A DNA stretch of 64,000 nt from NCBI GenBank assembly GCA_963921825.1, contig OY997594.1, forward strand, positions 36,822,557 to 36,886,556, given 5' to 3'. This DNA is from Erodium maritimum (lineage: Eukaryota; Streptophyta; Magnoliopsida; Geraniales; Geraniaceae). The translations under genes were made by a program, and so were the position numbers. Shown piece by piece: positions 56,459 through 64,000 of the stretch. The notes beneath the pieces were generated by a model. The model was not told the origin of the DNA. It ran no database searches and saw only the letters and a program-made list of their open reading frames with translations. Numbering within the stretch: the first letter of the stretch is position 1; every line of letters starts with the position of its first letter.

Positions 56459-59170
56459 TGTAAGACCCGCCCCCGGTCGATCCCGGTAGAACCGGTGAAT
56501 CCTAGCTAAGTTTGACTTTCGGCCGGAAAAGTCAACCGATGACTCGGAAAGTCATTCGGGACCTTTCCGGGGCCCAGAAAGCTTATCCAACCTCACGGTT
56601 AGCTTAGTTGGGCCGTTTCCTTCAGTTTGACTGTAATATTGTTAAAGTCAACCGTCGGTCAAACTTGGGCTTATTATCGGTTGTTTTTCGATAAAATCTT
56701 GGAAAGCTAGAATTTAATTAAGTAGGAGTGACCACACATGACACTTGTCATGCTTGGCTTGGAGGATGAAAATGAGGCTTCAAATGACCCTCATACCCTC
56801 CTAAGTTACCTTTAAAGGGATAAGACCTTAAGGGCTTTGGAGTAAATTGACATTTTAGGTCATTTAAAGGAAAAGGGAGCAACAATTCAGCTTATTTCCT
56901 CTTGTTGCAGTCGGAAATCCCAAGGAGAGAGGAGGAGAGGAGCTCATTTCTTGAGGAAGAAGATAAAGAAGAAAGCTTGGATTTTGGAGCTTGTTCTTGG
57001 TCCTTTTGCCTTCATTTTCACTTCATCTTCTCCATCTCAACTACCTAGAGGTAAAGATACTCTCAACTCTCCATTTCTTCCACTTCCAATCTTTGGGTTT
57101 TGTGGGTTTTGGCTTAAAAGTTGAAGAACTTGCTTAATTGATTGTTGCTTGGAGAAGAAGTAGTGAAGTAGGTTGTTGGATTGTGTTTTTGGTTGAAGTT
57201 TGATGAACCCATTGAGGGTGTAGCTGTTGAGTATCTTTGGTTGAACATTTTGGAGCTAAGAGAGCTTAGAAATGGAGTTTGTGTTGAGATTTTCGTGAAA
57301 TTCGAGTTGGGGAAGAAAGGGGAAGGAGCTGGTCAGGTCTGATACGGAAGCTGACCCGGACCGGGCCAGGTGCCGGCACGGTATGCCGCACGGGACGGGC
57401 CTGGTACCGGCACGACACACAGCACGGAACGGACGGGAGTCCGGCACTGTACCTGACACGGTCCGTGTCGCTCTCCGGGCCGGTCTGTGACGCGTTCCGC
57501 GCTGGCTTCTGGGCCGACTTGTGACATGGTCCGTGCCATGTTCCGGCACGGCTAGCCACATGGTCCGTATGGCATTCCGGATCAGTTCCCCAGAGCCCAA
57601 AACCCTTCCTTTTAGCTCAATTTGATTCCCACACTTCCTCTTCAAACCTTGATCCATTTCTGAGCATTGTTGTGTGTTTTGAGGAGAAGAACACTTTGTT
57701 GAGGAAACTAATTTGTGGTCTTTTGTGGTTCAAAATCGTGGGACCAAGCTAGGAAAGAAGCAAGAACGTGGACACGAGTTAGAGGAGCAAAGATCACGCC
57801 GGGACCCGTGTGAAGAACGGAGTGGTGACCACCGGGCTTATCATCAGAGTGTTGAGAGGAAGACCTTGAGGTAGGGAAGTCTTAACCTCTCGTTTAAATG
57901 CTTAGTATGCATGTTAGCTAATAAAATTGGAAAGGTCCTAGAAATGCCTATAGGATGCGAATAACTAGAATAGTTGTCTTTCAATTACTAATAACCGGAA
58001 GTGTCTAGTGGTGAATGAATAGGATGTCAATCACTAGTGTAACTCGCTTTCAATACTTGGGAATTGTTTTACTGGTAGAGCGGTCTTGGCAAAGCCCTCG
58101 GATTAGTTGCGTGTTAGGATTACATGCTTGGTTGTTTGGTTGATTAGTGGATAGCCTAAAGAGTCTAATGGAACTAGTTGAATTGAATATTTGAATGCTC
58201 GTTTGAAGGTTTTCATGTTTGGTTGATTGAACTCGTATTGGATTGTTGGCTGTATTTGGATGATTGCTTGATTTCCTTAAATGGTTGTCTGGAGCATCGA
58301 GTATGACTGGTTGTACCGAGCGGTGCAATCAGGTGATCGATGCCCCGATGGGTTGTAAATGGTAAGTGAACGGTAAGTTATGATTGTGTTATTCGTGTGT
58401 TGTGACCATGTGATTCGTGTGCTGTGTGTTGTGGTGAAAAGGTGATGCGTGAGCTATGTGTGATAGTGAAGTGGTGTTTGTTGGGAATGGATTGCTTCGT
58501 GTTTCAGTTTGAGTGTGTTACTCAATTATTATTGGATTATATTAAATTTCCCAAGTGTATGCTTCCTATGAGAGTAATACCTTGGTTCCCTAGGACCTAA
58601 AATCCTTTGGAGACGTTTCTGAGAGTTCCAACGATATGTGCCCTGAAGGGTGTTTCCGATAGTCTCAATGATATGCGTCTCCTTTGGATTGGAGGGAAAA
58701 TCCGAGAGGACACATCATATGTGGATCGGAGGGTGGTGACTTCACGTGCCACGGCATTGATCGGTTTACCTATTTCCTGTGATTGTTAAGATTTATCTCG
58801 TTGACCTTGCTGATAAAATTATTGAGTTTTAAGTCCACTTTGTTATGTATTCTCCCTACTGAGCGCAAGCTCACCCCAGTGAGTTTATTGTTGTGATTAC
58901 AGGCTTGTTTGAGGAGTAGAGGCTCGGGAGCTTCTTGGTGTGGGTGTCCTGTAGAGACTTCGTTTTCATTTCATTTAAGTTTTGAACAAACCTTGTTGGA
59001 GGATTATTATTACACCCCTGGAGGGTTATTTATGTTTTTAAATTGAGTTATGTGGATTTGAGTTTTATACCGGAGATTTTCAGGAAGTAATTGTTCAGTT
59101 ATTATCTTTTAAATCGTTTTATCCTAGTCATGCCTCGACTCCGGGCGAGAACCGGATTTGGGGCGTGACA
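56459..59170 (+). repeat. 5' LTR of gypsy-2
   Basis: 2712 bp, TGTAAGACCCGCCCCCGGTC to GGGGCGTGACA. It contains a GC-rich block (57340-57600) and the hairpin TGAGC-GCAA-GCTCA at 58860-58873. The segment 58490-59065 is repeated at 62816-63392. Confidence 0.93.
58860..58873 (+). other. Hairpin near the 3' end of gypsy-2 5' LTR
   Basis: TGAGC-GCAA-GCTCA followed by CCCC, then GATTACAGG about 30 bp on. It is the counterpart of the hairpins at 33753 and 40542 in the A/B LTRs. The 3' LTR copy near 63190 has GTGC in place of GCGC. Confidence 0.55.
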
Positions 59171-59173
59171 ATT

Positions 59174-59185
59174 TGGTATCAGAGC
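59174..59185 (+). other. Gypsy-2 primer-binding site
   Basis: TGGTATCAGAGC, complementary to the 3' end of initiator Met tRNA, three bases after the LTR. Confidence 0.95.
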
Positions 59186-59762
59186 CTGGTTTCATTTGAA
59201 ACAGGTGTCTTGTGAACTGGTTTTCAAACCTCGGACCGAAGTCAATCAGGTGGGTAGAGTTAGGGAATCTGAGTCGTGATGCTCAGTGATGCGATTTAGA
59301 AACATTGACGTGGAGAGTTGGAACGACATGAGTCATGAGCTGCCTTAATGTTTGCCTTAAATGAAATCTTTACACTACAATGTTTGCCTTACTTGATTGG
59401 TATCCTCTCCCTAGTAATCGGTGAAGCCGAATGGTTGTGATCGGAATTGGATTAACGGGCAATGATCGGCCCGCTAAACATTCATTGTAGAGTGAGCCAA
59501 CGGGTGGTGGTGTTGCCATTTTGGTAAATCTTTTCGAAAATTTTCAAGTTGTAGTTTGGTCGTGTTCAAGTGTTGACTTGTGGTTAACCGCTTTTCTGGA
59601 GCATGAGTACTCCATGGGTACTTGTATTGAGTGTTTTGGGTGGGGCGCGAGAACCCCGTATCCCGTTGTATGAGAACTATGAGTGGGGTCGTTGAAACCG
59701 TGTTTTTACCTTTGGTTTGAGTGGCCGTGAGTGCCGTGGGGTTGAGAGCCCGTGTCATTATT

Positions 59763-59905
59763 GGTCTTTGGCTGGCCTCGGGGAGGTTGCGAGCATTCTT
59801 TGGCTGGCCTTGGGGAGGTTGCGAGCATTCTTTGGCTGGCCTCGGGGAGGTTGCGAGCACTCTTTGGCTGGCCTCGGGGAGGTTGCGAGCATTCTTTGGC
59901 TGGCT
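59763..59905. repeat. Tandem repeat, ~33-bp unit, in gypsy-2 leader
   Basis: 'TTTGGCTGGCCTCGGGGAGG' plus 'TTGCGAGCATTC' in four to five copies. Similar words occur in solo LTR A (GGCTGGCTTA…GTTAGAGTC, 32870-33420). Confidence 0.88.
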
Positions 59906-60725
59906 TACGAGTTAGACTCTCGGTTAGTTGCGAGCGTGGTTTATTGTTGAGATTTGGGGCACGAGAACCCTGTGTGCCCGTGTGTGGCAAGTTTGGGGCA
60001 CGAGTACCCCGTAGTATTTGGGAGCACGAGAACTCCGTTTATTGATACAGTTGTGTACTTTAGGAGCACGAGAACTCCGTTTATTGACTGTGTGGTGTCT
60101 TTGGCCGAGCATGAGAACTCTGCGTACTTTTATCTTGTGGTTTTGTGTCGGTAATTGTCCCGCTTAAGCGGAGGGTTAAGGGAAAATACTAATGGGTCAT
60201 GACGAAAGTTTGGTAGAACTAAAGTGTTTGTACTATCACGGGGCGACTCAGGGGCGCCACTACAGTCGAGCGTGATGGTTCGATGTCAAGTTGTTACAAT
60301 GAGGTTCGGGGACGCCTGAATCAGGTTGTAACAACATGAGATCGACATGGAAAGGGTTGGGTAGAAGTTAAAAAGTGGGAATCTATGGAAGGGAAGGAAA
60401 GGTTAAAGGTGATTATTGAATTGTTTTGTGTTAAGTACTAAACCCCTCTTTGTGAAAGGATACCCGAGCAAGGGGTATGCCTGTTGCGTTGTGCCTTGTG
60501 TGGTGTGCTTGAGATTGAGCCCTCCTATGAGAGTTGGTGGTTGATTGCTTAAATCGCTGATTGTTGTTGTGAGACGCATAGAGATGCGAACTTGTGTGCT
60601 ATTATATATGAGTATATATATCTACTAGTGCGAGAGGCGTAAACTGTGGCTGACTTGTGTGACGCGCGTGAGCGTCCTTTTAGCGTTTGAGAACTGTTGT
60701 TGAGCTAAGTACGGAACGTGTGCGT

Positions 60726-60743
60726 TATCCGTGCAGACGGATA
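60726..60743 (+). other. Hairpin just upstream of gypsy-2 gag start
   Basis: TATCCGT-GCAG-ACGGATA, a 7-bp perfect stem ending six bases before ATG 60750. The counterpart in gypsy-1 is 2469-2487. Confidence 0.5.
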
Positions 60744-60749
60744 GGCGAC

Positions 60750-62160
60750 ATGGCTCGTACGTATGCTTCGAAGGGTACCCGGAGCCGCCCAGCTGGTGGT
60801 TCGAGTCAGGCACCTGCCGCTGAGCAGGAGGGGGCAGCTGACGCCCAGGATGCTGCTTCCACAGAGCATCGGAGCTTTGAGGGTGGACCACCAGGGTCGC
60901 CACCCAGGACATCTCCAGTCACCGAGCCGACTCAGGCGACCCCTCTCGAGGTGGTGGTTCGCGCTGTGCTAGCAGCCTTGAGTGCGCAGCAAAGGACTAC
61001 AGCACCGGCACCAGAGTCCATGCCCGTTGGCTCAGCAGATTCTGGTGAGAGACCAGGCCGTCTTGACAGTCTCACGGCCCAGTCACTCAGGGAGTTTCGG
61101 AGGCTCGGTACGCCGACCTACTCCAGGGGAGCGGACCCCGATGCAGCTTCGGGCTGGTTGGAGCGGGTTACCCGCAACCTCGATACCTCTGGGGTATCTG
61201 AGGGGCGCTTGAGAGTTTCGTTCGCCACTTTTCAGCTTGAGGGAGAGGCCTACTACTGGTGGCAGTCAGTGCAGGACAGGGTCGGCAGTGATTTTCAGTT
61301 GTTCAGCAGGCTGTTCTTGGAGCAGTATTTCCCTCGCTCCATTCGGGATGACAGGCGCCAACAGTTTCTGGATCTATGTCAGAGAGGATTGCGTGTTTCT
61401 GAGTATGCAGTGAGGTTTACTTCTCTGGCCCGCTTCGCGCCGGAGTTGGTTCGGATTGCGGATGACCGTTGCAGGAGATTTGAGGGCGGGCTCATCCCGT
61501 CGATAGCCGACCGGGTCATCGCCTTCAGGACCACAGAGTACTCCACGCTTTTGGATCAGGCCTTAGCCATGGAGAGACACTTCAGAGAGACTATCAGGGT
61601 ACGAGAGACTAGGCCTAGGCCGAGTGGTTTTGTTCCGTCGTCTGATCGTCGAGACCGACGCAGACAGAGAGTTGCAGGATCCTTTCAGCCTCAGTTTCAG
61701 CAGGACGACATACGCCGAGCAGGGGCAGTAGCGTCAGTTGGACCCGCCCCGGTGGCACAGCTGTGTCCTCGGTGTGGACAGTAGGGTCACCTGGCACGAG
61801 ACTGCCCGAGGGGCAATGGACCGGTAGAGCGTCATGATGATCGTCCCCAGGGGACCAGAGACAAACAGCAGAGTGAGCCGAGGGGGTGTTTTCAGTGTGG
61901 CAGTCCCGACCACTTCGTGCGGACGTGTCCTGAGCTGGTAAAGCAGGGGGGACCGAGGGGATGCTACCAGTGTGGTGGATCTAATCATTTCATTCGGACG
62001 TGCCCTGAGCTAGTTGGTAGAGCGCCTGCACCGAGGCCCCAGCAGACTCAGACTCGCCATGCACCACCTGGCAGACCACGTCAGGCACAACAGCAGAGAG
62101 CTCCGCGTCAGGCGGCGGGAGCAGCAGGTCAGAGACACTAGTCGAGAGCTGGGCAGCAGG
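60750..62160 (+). pseudogene. Gypsy-2 gag with three zinc knuckles
   Basis: The start is taken as Met 60750 (MARTYASKGTRSRP) because it follows the conserved hairpin and matches gypsy-1. An in-frame Met at 60687 also exists. Gag domain: REFRRLGTPTYSRGADPD, WLERVTRNLDTSGVSEGRL, AYYWWQSVQDRVG, LFLEQYFPRSIRDDRRQQF, SEYAVRFTSLARFAPEL. CCHC knuckles: CPRCGQ…GHLARDC, interrupted by TAG at 61782-61784, then CFQCGSPDHFVRTC and CYQCGGSNHFIRTC. A second TAG at 62139-62141 lies before protease. All in one frame. Confidence 0.9.
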
Positions 62161-62815
62161 TGGCACTTCCCCCACCACCGAGAGGAGGACCACCGGCACA
62201 ACAGTGCCGAGTCTTTGCAGTTACTGATTCCAGAGTTGAGAGGACGTACGTCGGCCATGAGGCCACTCAGGGTACGTGTTTACTTTATAATGCTTGGGCT
62301 TCTTTTTTGTTTGATACGGGAGCTTCCCACTCGTTCATCTCTTCGTCTATTGCTCTTTCCTTAGGTTTGCGGGTGGAGACCTTGAGTCGACCCCTTTGCT
62401 TGGAGACCCCGGCTACGGGTGAGGTGGTGTTGAGCACCGTTTGTAGAGACTGTGCGATTAGGGTGGCAGATTACCCCTTTCTTGGTGACTTACTCGTTCT
62501 TGATATGAACGCCTTTGACGTAATTCTGGGTATGGACTGGCTTGCGAGGTATCGGGCGACGATCGATTGCTATCGACGTCAGGTGACAGTGAGATCAGGT
62601 GACAGAGTGATCACGTGTGTTTTGGGTAGCAAGAGCGGAGTTCTCCTATCCGCCTTGGCTACGGGATCTGAGGCAGACAGCTACCGAGGGTTGTGCGTGA
62701 GTTCCCGGGGGTCTTCCCGAAGGAGCTATCAAGCTTACCGCCAGCGCGCGAGGTGGAGTTCAGGATCGATCTGATCCCGGGTACGGCGCCGATCTCGATG
62801 ACGCCGTATCGGTTT
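62161..62815 (+). pseudogene. Gypsy-2 protease and start of RT linker
   Basis: Same frame as gag: RVFAVTDSRVERTYVGHE, then the active site [53 protein letters not shown] and [14 protein letters not shown] frameshift near 62680 puts [20 protein letters not shown] and ISMTPYR in another frame. At 62815 the coding sequence ends abruptly and LTR sequence follows, so the RT itself is absent. Confidence 0.9.
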
Positions 62816-63392
62816 GTTGGGAATGGATTTCTTCGTGTTTCGGTTTGAGTGTGTTACTCAATTATTATTGGATTATTATTAAATTGCCCAAGTGTATGCT
62901 TCCTATGGGAGTAATACCTTGGTTCCCGATGACCTAAAATCCTTTGGAGACGTTTCTGAGACTTCCGACGATATGTGCCCTGAAGGGTGTTTCCGATAGT
63001 CTCAATGATATGCGTCTCCTCTGGATTGGAGGGAAAATCCGAGAGGACACATCATATGTGGATGGTGACTTCACGTGCCACGACATTGATCGGTTTACCT
63101 ATTGCCTGTGATTGTTAAGATTTATCTCGTTGACCTTGCTGATAAAATTATTGAGTTTTAAGTCCACTTTGTTATGTATTCTCCCTACTGAGTGCAAGCT
63201 CACCCCTGTGAGTTTATTGTTGTGATTACAGGCTTGTTTGAGGAGTAGAGGCTCGGGAGCTTCTTGGTGTGGGTGTCCTCTAGAGACTTCGTTTTCATTT
63301 CATTTCAGTTTTGAACAAACCTTGTTGGAGGATTATTATTACACCCCTGGAGGGTTATTTATGTTTTTAAATTGAGTTATGTGGATTTGAGT
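62816..63392 (+). repeat. 3' LTR of gypsy-2, internal fragment
   Basis: Matches 58490-59065 with few differences, including loss of ~8 bp near 63063 (GGATGGTGAC against GGATCGGAGGGTGGTGAC). Cut at 63393 by the start of another LTR. Confidence 0.92.
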
Positions 63393-64000
63393 TGTAATAA
63401 CCACTTCTGGTCAACGTCAGTCAAACCTGCGAAAAACAGGAAAATTTAAAATTTTTTAAGACAGACACTTAATTAACTTAAATTGACCCCGAGGGTCATG
63501 TCGGACTTAAGTTGACCCCGTTATCGACTAAAATGAGTTACGGGGGACTCAGGGCAACTTTCTGGTCAATTTGGGAAAGATTGATTTTTCGCTGGAAAAG
63601 TCACCCGAGCGACGTTTTGGTCCATTCGAGGACCGTTTTGGACCCGAAAAGCTTAGCCGTCGTCGTAGCGGTCTTAGTTGGGCCGTTTCCTTGCAGCCCG
63701 TCCAGTTTAAAAATTTCTTGGGAAAAGTGCCCGTTCGGGGCCCGAAACGTCCGTTTTTCGCGAAACTGGTTAGAAAATATCAACTAGATATTTTCCAAAA
63801 GGTGTGGGACCCACCTTGACACATGTCAACTACTTGGTGGAGTTAGTTTTGGGGGGAAAATGGATGGTTGTGGTGTGTTGGCCGAAACACATGGTTAAAG
63901 GGGGGAAAGTTGTGTTTTGTGTTAGTTATTTTAATTAGTAAAGAAGAAGAGAAGATGAGAGAGTGTTTGGCTTGGATGAGGAGTGCGGCAGATTTAGAGT
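63393..64000 (+). mobile_element. LTR of family A/B, 5' part, running off the window
   Basis: Starts TGTAATAACCACTTCTGGTC and aligns with the first ~600 bp of solo LTRs A (21138) and B (37440): GCGAAAAACAGGAAAATTTA, GACTCAGGGCAACTTTCTG, CGACGTTTTGGTCCATTCGA. Inserted in the gypsy-2 3' LTR. The preceding five bases are TGAGT. Whether it is a solo LTR or a complete element cannot be seen. Confidence 0.9.

Larger units (their letters stand above)
59186..60749 (+). mobile_element. Gypsy-2 leader
   Basis: 1.56 kb of non-coding sequence between PBS and gag. Contains a tandem repeat at 59763-59905, 'GGCACGAGAACCC' type units at 59950-60115, and the segment shared with 55690-55810. Ends in the hairpin at 60726-60743. 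Confidence 0.85.
56459..63392 (+). mobile_element. Ty3/gypsy element gypsy-2, deleted pol and truncated 3' LTR
   Basis: Order: 5' LTR (56459-59170), Met PBS, leader, gag (60750), zinc knuckles, protease, then the first RT-linker codons ending at about 62814. At that point the sequence jumps into the middle of the LTR (62816 corresponds to 58490), removing RT, RNase H, integrase and half of the 3' LTR. The 3' LTR is cut again at 63393 by another LTR. Related to gypsy-1 in gag and protease. Confidence 0.92.

Noticed and set aside
57256-57657. Arg/Pro-rich open frames on the minus strand
   Set aside because: They fall in the GC-rich block of the gypsy-2 5' LTR, overlap each other in several frames and have no recognisable domain.
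59706-60045. Open frames in the gypsy-2 leader
   Set aside because: Caused by the ~33-bp tandem repeat in the leader. Frames on both strands and no domain.

Overview
This is a plant nuclear window, probably from a eudicot, made almost entirely of transposable elements. The evidence is the mix of families: Athila-type and Met-primed Ty3/gypsy elements, Ty1/copia elements with TGGTATCAGAGC primer sites, a plant LINE with an APE endonuclease and zf-RVT tail, and a small Mutator-like element. I see no convincing host gene, tRNA, rRNA or CRISPR array. Almost every coding region carries stops, frameshifts or deletions. The species cannot be named from this sequence.

The main structure is a deep nest that target-site duplications (TSDs) and reading-frame continuity allow to be unpacked. 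Positions 54716-55241 are copia integrase (minus). It is abutted by the 3' half of copia F (51710-54715, plus), which ends at an Athila element (6651-51709, minus). Athila gag is split by an LTR element, C (20471-42439, TSD CCCTT). C contains three solo LTRs: A (21138-34046, TSD AAAGT), G (34181-35826, TSD TTATG) and B (37440-40831, TSD GATCA). Solo LTR A is itself split by copia element D (24127-32589) plus a 1.35-kb truncated tandem unit (22779-24126). Athila is also interrupted by copia element E (11086-19887) near the middle of gag, by a short LINE derivative (4039-6650, itself split by a solo LTR at 4197-5753, TSD AAGGG), and in its 5' LTR by a 9-bp-TSD Mutator-like element (43513-51020) whose right terminal inverted repeat holds a 6.6-kb LINE.

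Left flank: 1-3605 is a minus-strand Ty3/gypsy element (gypsy-1: RT, protease, gag, leader), joined through an LTR fragment (3606-4031) to the broken 3' part of Athila. Right flank: 55242-56458 is a chimera of an LTR fragment and a gypsy leader/gag scrap. It is followed by gypsy-2 (56459-63392, plus), which has a 2.7-kb 5' LTR, Met PBS, leader with tandem repeats, gag and protease, but has lost nearly all of pol and most of its 3' LTR. Another LTR of the solo-A/B family starts at 63393 and leaves the window.

The most interesting observation is that copia D and F, two separate insertions, both lack exactly the seven RT codons holding the YVDD catalytic box, in frame. Related element E keeps it. 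This suggests a defective lineage amplified in trans. Other notable signals are the LTR-internal-LTR-internal* tandem in D, hairpins conserved between diverged gypsy elements (5' of gag, and near LTR 3' ends), and a shared ORF1 tail linking the short LINE derivative to the full LINE.
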